Assembly: GCA_004292575.1 (NCBI GenBank)
Contig: RDXD01000369.1
Location: 1 to 32,910 of the forward strand
Source of the DNA: Bacteroidota bacterium
GTDB taxonomy: Bacteria; Bacteroidota; Bacteroidia; Chitinophagales; Chitinophagaceae
DNA: 32,910 bases
Direction of reading: 5' to 3'
The notes below the pieces were generated by a model that was not told the DNA's origin, made no database searches, and saw nothing but the letters and a program-made list of their open reading frames with translations. Made by a program: the position numbers and the translations under genes. This document shows positions 24,423 through 32,910 of the stretch, piece after piece (the stretch's first letter is position 1; each line of letters begins with the position of its first letter).

Positions 24423-26969
24423 ATGTTTACGAAAATAACACTATGTGCCATTTCCATGGCCTCCGTTTTAATGTTTAGCAATTCTTTGCAAGCACAAAGC
24501 CCTACGCCGGCAGCAATGCGGCAGCAAAGTTTGACTTCTAAGATGGTGTTGCAAAAACAATCGCCCTTTAGCACCAAATTTAGAAGTGTAGGCCCCGCGG
24601 TAATGAGCGGTCGCGTAGTTGACTTGGATGTAAACCCTGCCGATGCCACCGAGTTCTATGTGGCTTATGCAACCGGTGGCTTGTGGCATACCACCAACAA
24701 CGGTCTTAGTTTTTCGCCCATTTTTGACAGTGCCGAGGTAATTGGCCTAGGCGACGTAACGGTGCATTGGCCCAGCCGCACCATTTGGGTAGGCACTGGC
24801 GAGGCCAACAGCAGCCGAAGCAGTTATAGCGGATTGGGGGTTTACAAAAGCCAAAACAATGGTACCACTTGGCAATATTTAGGCCTACCGGAGAGCCACC
24901 ACATTGGCGAAATTGTGCTGCATCCTACCGATGTGAATACGGCCTGGGTAGCTGTATTGGGACATTTGTACAGTGCCAACAAAGAGCGTGGCGTGTATAA
25001 AACCACCGATGGCGGTGCCACCTGGAAGCAAACGCTTTTTCTGGACGACAATACGGGTGCCATAGAAATGGATATAAACCCTGCTAACCCCAACGAACTG
25101 TACGTAGCCATGTGGTACCGCACACGCCGCGCTTGGAACTTTGAAGAGGGAGGCAACAGCAGTGGTATTTACAAAAGCACCAATGGTGGCGATAGCTGGG
25201 CCCTAGTAACTACTGCCGCCAGCGGATTTCCGCAGGGCAATGGCATTGGCCGCATGGGTGTGGCTATAGCAGCTTCTAACCCCAACATTGTTTATGTAGT
25301 GCTCGACAACCAAGCCCGCCTGCCAGATACGGCGCAAAAAAAGACAGACTCGCTAACGTACAGCAAAACAGAGCTGAAGGACTTGAACAAGGCACAATTT
25401 GCAGCGCTGAACGACAAAAGGCTCGATACGTTCTTGCGCCGCAATAGGCTAACCCCAAAATATTCGGCGGCCATCTTAAAGCGCAAAGTAGCTGCCGATA
25501 GTTTGCAACCCAACGCACTATACGACTATTTATACGATGCCATCGACGACTTGATTAACGGGCCAATTACAGGCTGCCAAGTGTACCGCAGCGACGATGC
25601 CGGCAAGACCTGGCGCAAAACCCACGAGAAAAACATAGCCACCTACAATACCTATGGCTACTATTTTGGCCGCATTTTCTTAAGCCCAACCAACCCCGAT
25701 AAGGTTGTGCTAACAGGGTTTACGGTAGAAATGAGTAACGATGGCGGAAAAACCTTTAAGAGCATTGGCAAAAACAATACCCACGCCGACCACCACGTGG
25801 CATGGTTAAATCCCAAACGCGACAGCCACATGATAATTGGCAACGATGGCGGAGTAAACCTTACCTATGACGACGGGAAGGTGTGGTTTAAAGCCAATAC
25901 GCCCGCAGTAGGTCAGTTTTACGCCATTACTACCGACAATGCGCGACCTTACCGTGTGTACGGTGGTTTGCAAGACAACGGCGTTTGGTATGGACATACC
26001 ACCCGCCAGCGCACCAGCGATGCCAGCTACGATACGTTAGCTTACAGGCCAATTGGTGGAGGCGATGGCATGATGGTGCAAGTTGACAGCCGCGATAATA
26101 AAACCGTGTACAGCGGCAGCCAATTTGGATTTTATGGTCGTACGCACCTAGATACCGGCGGTGCCATTGGTATTAGACCCGCTAACGAAATTGGCGAACC
26201 GCCCTACCGCTACAATTGGATGACGCCCATTGTGCTGAGCCGCCACAACCAAGATGTATTTTATATGGGCAGCAACAAGCTGCACCGCAGTATGCTAAAG
26301 GGCGCTGAAATGAAGGTGCTGGGAATTGATTTAACCAATGGCAAAAAAGAAGGCGATGTGCCTTTTGGTAGCATCAGCACGCTATCTGAAAGCCCCTTGC
26401 GCTTTGGCCTTTTGTATGCAGGCACCGACGATGGCAATGTGCAACTGAGCAAAGACGGCGGCTATAGCTGGATAAAAATTAGCAATACCCTAAAAACCAA
26501 CGGATTGTGGGTTAGCCGGGTACTGGCAAGCCAATACAAAGAGGGCCGTGTGTATGCCACCCTTAATGGCTACCGCAACGACCATTTTAATGCCTATGTT
26601 TATGTAAGCAACGATTATGGCACCACCTGGCAACCCATAGCGAGCAATTTACCGCTGGAACCCGTAAATGTGATACGCGAAGACCCTAAAAACGACAGCA
26701 TACTCTATGTGGGTACCGATGGTGGATTGTACGTGTCAAAAGACATGGGCAAATTTTGGAACGCCTGGCACCAAGGGTTGCCAAAGTCAATACCCATACA
26801 CGACATTGCCATGCAGGAACGCGAAAACGAAATATTGCTGGGTACCCATGGCCGAAGCATTTACGTGGCTAAGCTTTTCGAAATACAAGGCTTACCCACG
26901 CCCAAAGAGCGTGCTATTAGGCGCCCTGTTACCGATGATGATGATGACGCTTCAAATGCTAAAGACTAA
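24423..26969 (+). CDS. Exported BNR/sortilin-type beta-propeller protein
   Basis: The ATG at 24423 gives 848 residues with a signal peptide ending FSNSLQAQ; the GTG at 24351 would put a non-secretory stretch in front of it. It opens with FRSVGPAVMSGRVVDLDVNP, the typical beginning of a family often annotated as glycosyl hydrolase or VPS10/sortilin-like. At least seven Asp-box (BNR) turns are visible: TTDGGATW, STNGGDSW, SDDAGKTW, SNDGGKTF, SKDGGYSW, SNDYGTTW and SKDMGKFW. A helical insertion (about residues 300-380) interrupts the propeller. The tail is acidic (DDDDDASNAKD). No sialidase catalytic residues are apparent, so a binding or chaperone-like role is as likely as an enzyme. It nearly abuts pyrR (13 bases). 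Confidence 0.9.
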   Translation: MFTKITLCAISMASVLMFSNSLQAQSPTPAAMRQQSLTSKMVLQKQSPFSTKFRSVGPAVMSGRVVDLDVNPADATEFYVAYATGGLWHTTNNGLSFSPIFDSAEVIGLGDVTVHWPSRTIWVGTGEANSSRSSYSGLGVYKSQNNGTTWQYLGLPESHHIGEIVLHPTDVNTAWVAVLGHLYSANKERGVYKTTDGGATWKQTLFLDDNTGAIEMDINPANPNELYVAMWYRTRRAWNFEEGGNSSGIYKSTNGGDSWALVTTAASGFPQGNGIGRMGVAIAASNPNIVYVVLDNQARLPDTAQKKTDSLTYSKTELKDLNKAQFAALNDKRLDTFLRRNRLTPKYSAAILKRKVAADSLQPNALYDYLYDAIDDLINGPITGCQVYRSDDAGKTWRKTHEKNIATYNTYGYYFGRIFLSPTNPDKVVLTGFTVEMSNDGGKTFKSIGKNNTHADHHVAWLNPKRDSHMIIGNDGGVNLTYDDGKVWFKANTPAVGQFYAITTDNARPYRVYGGLQDNGVWYGHTTRQRTSDASYDTLAYRPIGGGDGMMVQVDSRDNKTVYSGSQFGFYGRTHLDTGGAIGIRPANEIGEPPYRYNWMTPIVLSRHNQDVFYMGSNKLHRSMLKGAEMKVLGIDLTNGKKEGDVPFGSISTLSESPLRFGLLYAGTDDGNVQLSKDGGYSWIKISNTLKTNGLWVSRVLASQYKEGRVYATLNGYRNDHFNAYVYVSNDYGTTWQPIASNLPLEPVNVIREDPKNDSILYVGTDGGLYVSKDMGKFWNAWHQGLPKSIPIHDIAMQERENEILLGTHGRSIYVAKLFEIQGLPTPKERAIRRPVTDDDDDASNAKD

Positions 26970-26982
26970 CTGAAACATCGTT

Positions 26983-27504
26983 TTAATCCAGCAAGACTAC
27001 CTCATCACTGCCGTCGCGCTCCTGCCAATTTACCTTTACTTTTTGGCTAAAAATGGTGTCAATGGTTTTACCGGTAAAGTCGGGTTGCACGGGCAGCTCG
27101 CGGCTAAAGCGGCGATCAATTAGCACACAAAGCTCTACCCGCGCAGGGCGGCCATAGTCAAGTAGCGCGTCCAAAGCGGCTCTTATGGTACGTCCGGTGT
27201 ACAAAACATCATCTATCAAAACAACATTTTTGTTTTCAACCGTAAAATCGATGTTGGTTTTGTTGGCCACATGAAGCTCTCGCCGCACATCATCGCGGTA
27301 AAATGTAATGTCGAGCTGGCCATACTGAAGCGGGGCTGCATACAAGGGTTGCAGTACTTTCACCAGCCGATTGCTAAAAAAGATACCTCGCGGCTGGAGC
27401 CCAATAAAAACTGTGTTTTCTGCGCTGGGGTTGTCTTCCAAAATTTGGTGGGCAAGGCGTTGTAGAATCAGCTCTATTTGCCTATTGGTTACAATGGTCT
27501 TCAT
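26983..27504 (-). CDS. pyrR: PyrR: pyrimidine operon attenuation regulator / uracil phosphoribosyltransferase
   Basis: The ATG at 27504 gives 173 residues (MKTIVTNRQIELILQRLAHQ). The family's PRPP-binding loop is NVVLIDDVLYTGRTIRAALD, with GLQPRGIFF and the ITFYRDD motif. In Firmicutes the protein binds pyr mRNA to cause attenuation and has weak uracil phosphoribosyltransferase activity. No pyrimidine biosynthesis gene is in the window, so the regulatory role in this organism cannot be judged. It is convergent with the BNR gene, with no terminator between them that I can see. Confidence 0.94.
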   Translation of the reverse strand: MKTIVTNRQIELILQRLAHQILEDNPSAENTVFIGLQPRGIFFSNRLVKVLQPLYAAPLQYGQLDITFYRDDVRRELHVANKTNIDFTVENKNVVLIDDVLYTGRTIRAALDALLDYGRPARVELCVLIDRRFSRELPVQPDFTGKTIDTIFSQKVKVNWQERDGSDEVVLLD

Positions 27505-27636
27505 AAACTGTTTTTGATATAGAAACGGTAAGGCTACTTGCACCCCTTCTGTCACTTACAAGGTGTCAAATTTCACACAAGGCAAGCCCAGGGCGGTAAG
27601 CATTATGTTAAAGTAAGGCGTTTGCGGTAAAAAATA

Positions 27637-27665
27637 TTTGGGGGCCAAGATACAACATAGCTTTA
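27637..27665 (+). promoter_or_regulatory. Candidate promoter of the thioredoxin-fold protein gene
   Basis: -33 TTTG at 27637-27640, a 17-base spacer, then TAGCTTTA at 27658-27665, one base off the TAnnTTTG consensus. The start codon lies 35 bases after the -7 box. Confidence 0.5.
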
Positions 27666-27700
27666 CGTCGTTGTTTTGTACCATAAAAATCTATAGTGAA

Positions 27701-28945
27701 ATGAATATCCGGCGCGTAACAATCCTATTGCTGGCCACGGTAAGCAGCCTTACCACCATGGCCCAGCCCGATGGCGGCATAACCTTTGTGCATGGCCAAA
27801 GCTGGGCCAGCATAAAAGCCCAGGCTAAAGCCGAGCAGAAGTATATTTTTATGGATGCCTTTACCACCTGGTGCGGACCCTGTAAATACATGGTGAAAAA
27901 TATTTTTCCGCAGCAAGCCGTGGGCAAATTTTTCAACCAAAATTTTATAAACGTAAAGTTTCAATTGGATACTGCCGCGGGCGACAACGCGGAAGCAAAG
28001 GCCCAGTATGCCGATGCCGCCTTTATTGCTAGGACTTATAAAGTGCTGGCCTACCCTACTTATCTTTTTTTTAGCCCCAATGGCGAGTTGGTGCACCGGG
28101 AATTGGGTGCTAGTGAAGCGGCTGACTTTATAACCAAAGCAGAAAATGCACTAAACCCCGACAAACAATACTACACGCTAGTGCGCCGCTACGAAGCTGG
28201 TGAAAAAACGCCTGATTTTTTGCGCCGCTTGGCATTGGCTGCGCTAAGCGCCTACGACGAGCCAAGTTTGAAAACCTACTCCACCGAGTATTTGGCCACA
28301 CAAAACAACTTGACCAGCGCAGAAAACATCGATTTTTTAACCAAAACGACCCGCAGTACTGCAAGCCGTGGATTTGAAGCCATGCGGAAAAACACCGCAG
28401 CTTTTGATGCTAAACTGGGCCCGGGAGAAACGAACCGTTTTTTAAAGCGGTTGATAACCCAAGAAAAAGTGATGCCATTAGTGGCCAAGGGCGGTAATAA
28501 GCCCAACTGGGCCGCAATTAAAACAACCATGAGTGCCGAATATGGCGCATTGGGTGCAGAAGCGGTGCAGCAAGCGCAGGTGTACTACTACCTGCAAAAT
28601 GGCGAGTGGCAAAAGTTTTCAACCACCGTGGAAGGTTTGCTAAAAGCCAATAAAGCCAGCTTTAACCCCGAGGATTTGAATAATTTTGCATGGGCCATTT
28701 TTGAAAACTGCGACGATGCCACCTGCGTGATGGCAGCGCTGGACTGGAGCAAAACAGCTGTTGACATCAGCAATAGCCCCATGTTTATGGATACCTACGC
28801 CAATTTGCTACACAAAAATAAGCGTACCGCAGAAGCCATTAAATGGCAGAGCAAGGCGGTTGCGGCTTTAAAAACCGCCGGCGAAGACACCACAGACTAC
28901 GAAAAAACATTGGCGAAAATGAAAAAGGGCGAAAAGACCTGGTAG
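27701..28945 (+). CDS. Exported thioredoxin-fold protein with long C-terminal helical domain
   Basis: The ATG at 27701 gives 414 residues; the frame opens at 27638 but this start gives a signal peptide (RRVTILLLATVSSLTTMAQ). The thioredoxin part holds the redox motif CGPC at residues 58-61 (TTWCGPCKYM), followed by a cis-Pro loop (LAYPTYLFF). The second half, about 240 residues, is helical and contains LNNFAWAIFENCDD and a TPR-like ending AEAIKWQSKAVAALK. It probably acts as a periplasmic disulfide oxidoreductase or disulfide-dependent chaperone, like TlpA/DUF255-like fusion proteins. The substrate is unknown. Transcribed divergently from pyrR. Confidence 0.88.
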   Translation: MNIRRVTILLLATVSSLTTMAQPDGGITFVHGQSWASIKAQAKAEQKYIFMDAFTTWCGPCKYMVKNIFPQQAVGKFFNQNFINVKFQLDTAAGDNAEAKAQYADAAFIARTYKVLAYPTYLFFSPNGELVHRELGASEAADFITKAENALNPDKQYYTLVRRYEAGEKTPDFLRRLALAALSAYDEPSLKTYSTEYLATQNNLTSAENIDFLTKTTRSTASRGFEAMRKNTAAFDAKLGPGETNRFLKRLITQEKVMPLVAKGGNKPNWAAIKTTMSAEYGALGAEAVQQAQVYYYLQNGEWQKFSTTVEGLLKANKASFNPEDLNNFAWAIFENCDDATCVMAALDWSKTAVDISNSPMFMDTYANLLHKNKRTAEAIKWQSKAVAALKTAGEDTTDYEKTLAKMKKGEKTW

Positions 28946-29018
28946 TACTAAACGGGGTGGCAATACTTACAACAACATCGCTTTCCCGCGGCATCCAATT
29001 TACTTTGCAAATCTCTAC

Positions 29019-29744
29019 ATGAACGTACACCAATATAGCAGCGCCAACGCATTGGTTGACGCATTTGCCGAATGGCTGGTAACTGATATTGCCCAAACTC
29101 TACTGCGGCAAAAGCGGTATGCTTTATGCCTAAGCGGCGGCTCCACGCCCAAGGCCTTGCACCAGCTGCTGGCCACACCCGCATTTGCCAGCCGCATTGA
29201 CTGGAGCAAATTACACATTTTTTGGGGCGATGAGCGGTTTGTACCCTTTTCCGACGAGCGGAATAATGCCCGCATGGCGTATGATACGCTCCTCAATTTT
29301 GTACCCATTCCTCCCCATTACATACACTGCATGGACACCAGCACTGCCACAGCAGAGCAAAGTGCCCTTGCCTACGCCAGCATTTTGCACCAATATTTTA
29401 ATGACACCCCATTTACCTTCGATTTGGTGCTGCTGGGCATGGGCGACGACGCGCATACGCTGTCGCTGTTTCCGGGGCAGCCTGTAATTGACGAAGCACA
29501 AAACTGGACGGCTAGCTTGTGGCTGCAAAGCCAGCAAATGCACCGCGTAACGCTAACGGCACCCGTTGTAAACAGGGCAGCAGCCGTTGCTTTTTTGGTA
29601 ACGGGTAGCAGCAAACGCCCTGCATTGCACAAGGTGTGGCACGGCACAAAAGATGTGATGCGCTATCCGGCGCAAATAATTGCCCCACATAGCGGAAATT
29701 TACATTGGTGGGTGGATGATGCGGCGGTGGGCGAAGCGCAGTAA
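29019..29744 (+). CDS. pgl: 6-phosphogluconolactonase
   Basis: 241 residues. The family motifs are clear: LCLSGGSTPKALHQLL near the N terminus, WGDERFVPFSDERNNARMAY in the middle and GMGDDAHTLSLFPG later, a version of the usual GxGxDGHTASLFPG, with two small substitutions (Ala for Gly and Leu for Ala). It hydrolyses 6-phosphogluconolactone in the oxidative pentose phosphate pathway. zwf and gnd, its usual neighbours, are not in the window. It lies 73 bases after the thioredoxin-fold gene and converges on pcm. Confidence 0.95.
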   Translation: MNVHQYSSANALVDAFAEWLVTDIAQTLLRQKRYALCLSGGSTPKALHQLLATPAFASRIDWSKLHIFWGDERFVPFSDERNNARMAYDTLLNFVPIPPHYIHCMDTSTATAEQSALAYASILHQYFNDTPFTFDLVLLGMGDDAHTLSLFPGQPVIDEAQNWTASLWLQSQQMHRVTLTAPVVNRAAAVAFLVTGSSKRPALHKVWHGTKDVMRYPAQIIAPHSGNLHWWVDDAAVGEAQ

Positions 29745-29858
29745 TGACTTGGAGTATTGGCTGCTACACGTATTAATGGAGGAGTAGCTGTTTGGCGTGG
29801 CAAATACCTTGCCCAAAATGTGCCAGATCTTGTGGTAGCATCTTTTATTGCCCTACAA

Positions 29859-30521
29859 CTAAGAGGCTTTACCCTGTAGCATGGGTACAAACATACAGGC
29901 CTCAAAAAGCTCCTCTTTCGCCGTGCCATCGGCTTGTTTGGTATAGCGTTTCATTTGTTGGCTGCTACCATCGCCAACGGGTATAACCAAATGACCACCA
30001 GTTTTTAGCTGACTTAGCAATTGCTGTGGCACAAAAGGTGCGGCAGCGGTTACCAACACATGGTCGAAAGGCGCATAATTGGGCAACCCCAAAAAGCCAT
30101 CGCCAAAAAAGAATTTGATAAGCGGATACTCCTTTTTGAATGGATAGTGGGCCTGCACCCTGGTGTATAACTGCTTTTGCCGCTCTATGGTGAAAACGCG
30201 GCAACCCATTTGAGCCAAAATGGTGGACTGGTAGGCGCTGCCTGTTCCAATTTCTAAAACCTTATCGAAATGCGCGGGCTGCAGCAACTCGGTTTGATAA
30301 GCCACGGTATGCGGATGACTAATGGTTTGGCCTTCGCCAATGGGAAATGCACGGTCTTCGTAAGCCGTAAGCTCTAAAGCACTATCCAAAAAGAAGTGAC
30401 GCGGCACATGGTTGATGGCGTCTAGCACCTTCTGGTTAGTGATGCCTTTTTGGCGTAGGCCATCTACTAGCTGTTTGCGCAGGCCTTTATGCCGAAAACT
30501 ATCGTTGTAAGTGGGTTGCAT
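29859..30521 (-). CDS. pcm: Protein-L-isoaspartate O-methyltransferase
   Basis: The ATG at 30521 gives 220 residues starting MQPTYNDSFRHKGLRKQLVD; the open frame upstream to 30641 is overlapped by the DUF2027 gene and has no homology. Motifs are FPIGEGQTISHPHTVAYQTE, the SAM-binding VLEIGTGSAYQSTILA, and DHVLVTAAAPFVPQQLLSQL. The enzyme methylates isoaspartyl residues, starting repair of damaged proteins. It lies 80 bases after the DUF2027/Smr gene on the same strand, and could be cotranscribed with it. Confidence 0.96.
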   Translation of the reverse strand: MQPTYNDSFRHKGLRKQLVDGLRQKGITNQKVLDAINHVPRHFFLDSALELTAYEDRAFPIGEGQTISHPHTVAYQTELLQPAHFDKVLEIGTGSAYQSTILAQMGCRVFTIERQKQLYTRVQAHYPFKKEYPLIKFFFGDGFLGLPNYAPFDHVLVTAAAPFVPQQLLSQLKTGGHLVIPVGDGSSQQMKRYTKQADGTAKEELFEACMFVPMLQGKAS

Positions 30522-30601
30522 TATTGGCGGCAAGGTATAGCAGGCTGATGGGTTTGCAAGTCTTGAGGTAAAAAAACTTAAGCCCCAACCTGGGTAAAGG
30601 G

Positions 30602-31639
30602 TTATGAAAAAAATACTTCGGTGGCACCGTGGCCATACCAAGGGTGGTACTGCTGCACAAAAGATTTCACATTTTGCCGATTGGTAAGCAGCTGATGCAC
30701 CTCGTTGCGTAGCTTACCGCTGCCCACGCCGTGTATAATGACAGCCTGTTTTACAAAATGAAGTTGCAGTTTATCGAGCCATTTTTCCAGAGCATTCAAC
30801 TGAAACACCAGTTTTTCGTGCGGCAACATGTGGCTGTAGCTGTCGGTGAGTTTTTCAATGTGTAGGTCAAGTACTGTGGGTGGTGGTGGATCATCGTGGT
30901 AAATGGCCTTGCTGTTGACCACCTTAAATCCGGCAGCCTTAAGCTTATCGGCAGTATTGGTACTTGGTACAAATGGCTCGGGTGCCGGTGCAGTTTTAGC
31001 CGGGTAGGCGTCGAAAAGCTGAGCGGATACAAAGGCCCCACCCTGCTGCTGCAATTCGGCCACCTGCTTAAATAGTTGCTTGGCCTTGGGCCTATAGCCA
31101 GCCTCAAAATAATCGGCGAGTTGCTTTTGTGGCTTTTGCAAGCTAAATTCAAAATCAAAGGCCGGAGCGTCGTTCAATTGGTCAAAATCAAAATCGAGTA
31201 GGTAAAAATCGGCCAGTGCCCCAATAGTGCTATCGAGTTCAAACTCAAGACTACCTTTTAGCTTAAACCAAAATTTCACCGCCATGGCCAGTGGCGTTTG
31301 GTTCACCAAATACAGCTTCAAACTGTCCACCTGCTCGTCGCCAAACACATCCTTTGCAAACTTTGGAAACATTAGCAGCCACACACCAGGTGCCACCTGA
31401 TACTTGGGTGCGGGCTTTTCTTTTTTAATGTCGTCAATGTACTTTTTATCGGGCTTTTTTGCTGCCTGCCGCTGCTCGGTAAACATTTTAAAGTACGGAA
31501 AATCAATGTGTTGCGTATTGGCCGGAAACCGCACACCTTTTACCTCTACCAATACCGAATGGTCGTCAATTATTTGCTTTACCACGCCATCTTCGTTGGT
31601 AAATTTTACCACTATTTTATCTCCAACTTCAAATTTCAT
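30602..31639 (-). CDS. DUF2027 protein with C-terminal Smr domain
   Basis: 345 residues. The first 60 residues form the small N-terminal beta domain (MKFEVGDKIVVKFTNEDGVV), then comes the beta-sandwich DUF2027 region, a Pro/Ala-rich linker around residues 215-235, and a C-terminal Smr domain with LDLHIEKL, the core IIHGVGSGKLRNEV and a final GHGATEVFF. Smr domains are nucleic-acid-binding or nicking modules (as in MutS2); the role of this Bacteroidetes family is not established. It heads a probable pair with pcm. Confidence 0.92.
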   Translation of the reverse strand: MKFEVGDKIVVKFTNEDGVVKQIIDDHSVLVEVKGVRFPANTQHIDFPYFKMFTEQRQAAKKPDKKYIDDIKKEKPAPKYQVAPGVWLLMFPKFAKDVFGDEQVDSLKLYLVNQTPLAMAVKFWFKLKGSLEFELDSTIGALADFYLLDFDFDQLNDAPAFDFEFSLQKPQKQLADYFEAGYRPKAKQLFKQVAELQQQGGAFVSAQLFDAYPAKTAPAPEPFVPSTNTADKLKAAGFKVVNSKAIYHDDPPPPTVLDLHIEKLTDSYSHMLPHEKLVFQLNALEKWLDKLQLHFVKQAVIIHGVGSGKLRNEVHQLLTNRQNVKSFVQQYHPWYGHGATEVFFS

Positions 31640-31813
31640 GCAGTAATGTAACGGTTCTGCCGCCGCAGTAGTTTAGTCATAAAAAAGGGGCTATACCAAA
31701 AAGCTCTGAACGCCATCAACCCGTTATAAAAAAGGCTATATATCCTCGGTTCAATTTTTTTATTTCCATCAAAGTGCTTTGCCAGGTATTTACGTTTTGG
31801 CAGTGCCAACAAG

Positions 31814-32910
31814 CTAAGCCATAAGTCGGGCAAAATGCTGGTGGAAATACGGTATGGTTTCAATGCCTTTGTAAAAATTGGCAATGTCGTACTTTTCGTT
31901 GGGGCTGTGCAGGTTATCGCTATCGAGGCCAAAACCTAAGAACACAACTTTTACGCCCAATACCGACTCAAAAAGCGTGCAGATGGGTATGCTGCCGCCT
32001 CCCCGCACAGGGATAGGAGCTTTACCAAACACCTCTAGTACTGCCGCCGATGCTGCCTTAAAGGGTATGCTATCAATTGGGGTAACATAGGGTTCGCCGC
32101 CATGGTGTGGTTTTACCTGAATAGAAACCTGAGGTGGCGCAATTTTTTTGAGGTGTTCTACCACCAGTGCCTCTATGCGTGCACTTCCTTGGTGCGGCAC
32201 CAAGCGACAGCTAATTTTGGCAAATGCTTTCGATGGCAACACGGTCTTGGCACCTTCGCCTATATAGCCGCCCCACATGCCGTTTACTTCAAGGGTGGGT
32301 CTAATACCAGTGCGCTCGTTGGTGGTAAAACCCAGCTCGCCCCATTCTGCACCCAGCCCGCTCGTCGGCACTGGCCTCTAGCACATCATCGTAAAAACCG
32401 GGTATGGTTACTCTGTTATGCTCGTCGTGCAAACTGGCAATCATTTTCGATAATATCACCAACGGATTGGCTACGGCACCACCATAGACACCGCTATGCA
32501 GGTCGCGGTTGGGCCCGGTCAATTCCACTTCCAAATAGGTAAGGCCGCGCACTCCCACATCAATACTGGGTGTATCAAGGCTAATCATGGCTGTATCGCT
32601 TATCAACACCACATCGCAAGCCAACCGCTGCCGATGTTCGTTTACAAAGTTTGCCAAGTTAGGGCTACCAACCTCTTCTTCGCCTTCAATTAAAAACTTA
32701 ATGTTGGTGGGCATTTGGTCCAGTGCACGCATGCCTTCCAGGGCCTTTATGTGCATATAAAACTGCCCTTTATCATCGCAGGCACCCCGGGCATAAATTT
32801 TCTCATCTTTAATAATGGGATCAAAAGGCCCGCTGTTCCACAATTCCAATGGGTCGGCGGGTTGCACATCGTAATGGCCGTAAACCAGTACGGTAGGCAA
32901 CCCGCCGACC
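31814..32910 (-). pseudogene. M20-family dipeptidase (DapE/CPG2-type), interrupted by a frameshift and internal deletion; 5' end outside window
   Basis: Two minus-strand frames make up one M20 peptidase. The first (from 32910 to about 32355) has LVYGHYDVQP (zinc His and Asp), GACDDKGQ, EGEEEVGS and SDTAM. The second (to 31814) has ERTGIRPTLEVNGMWGGY, GEGAKTVLPSKAFAK and the last ligand in HSPNEKY. The frames switch at about 32350-32365, where DERAG of the first meets GLGAEWGELGFTTNERTG of the second. In intact relatives, from memory, about 15-20 residues lie between these points, so a deletion of roughly 50 bases, not a multiple of three, has removed part of the lid domain. All metal-binding residues survive, split between the two frames. 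It is either a recent pseudogene or an assembly or sequencing fault. No start codon of the gene is in the window. Confidence 0.85.
32852..32910. repeat. 14-base perfect inverted repeat at the end of the window
   Basis: GGTCGGCGGGTTGC at 32852-32865 recurs as its exact reverse complement at 32897-32910, with 31 bases between. The right arm ends exactly at the last base of the window. It lies inside the M20 peptidase reading frame, so a natural inverted repeat of this length is not expected. Confidence 0.8.

Noticed and set aside
29754-29879. A plus-strand open stretch between pgl and pcm, reading like LGVLAATRINGGVAVWRGKY
   Set aside because: No start codon after the pgl stop fits well, it runs through the end of pcm, and I recognise no family. 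It may be chance.

Overview
The window is a piece of a Bacteroidota (Bacteroidetes) chromosome, probably from a member of the Chitinophagia or a relative. The signs are the rpsF-rpsR-rplI order with a Bacteroidetes-type S18, a DUF2027/Smr protein, a STAS protein beside rnz, an RHS protein of the 'HYYPFGL' type, and promoters matching the Bacteroidetes pattern TTTG-N17-20-TAnnTTTG rather than sigma70 boxes. Shine-Dalgarno sequences are mostly absent, as is usual in this phylum. No tRNA, rRNA, CRISPR array or intact mobile element was seen.

Bases 1-3568 are the accessory part. They hold the 3' end of an RHS polymorphic toxin whose tip looks like a GIY-YIG/URI-type nuclease, a tightly coupled Imm44-like immunity gene, an RraB-like small gene and a small secreted protein, closed by a terminator. 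Beyond lie an IS110-family transposase remnant on the other strand and about 730 bases with no gene but several short inverted repeats. This island is AT-rich compared with the rest and is the best candidate for a poorly described system in the window.

Bases 3569-10697 carry a DUF58 / transglutaminase (TgpA-like) / MoxR ATPase cluster, with moxR last instead of first, followed by an exported TPR-like protein. Bases 11042-14115 hold accA, dapA and an exported esterase. On the minus strand follow rnz and a STAS protein, then clpC on the plus strand. A sensor histidine kinase overlapping a multi-pass membrane protein, a lipoprotein, and the rpsF-rpsR-rplI operon with a clear promoter come next.

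Bases 22900-32910 contain aat, a MORN-type secreted protein, a large exported BNR/sortilin-like beta-propeller protein, pyrR, an exported thioredoxin-fold protein, pgl, pcm, a DUF2027/Smr protein and an M20 dipeptidase gene broken by a frameshifting deletion. The window ends in a perfect 14-base inverted repeat inside that gene, which may mark a contig-end artefact. Apart from the RHS island, most of the content is ordinary core or lineage-typical genes.
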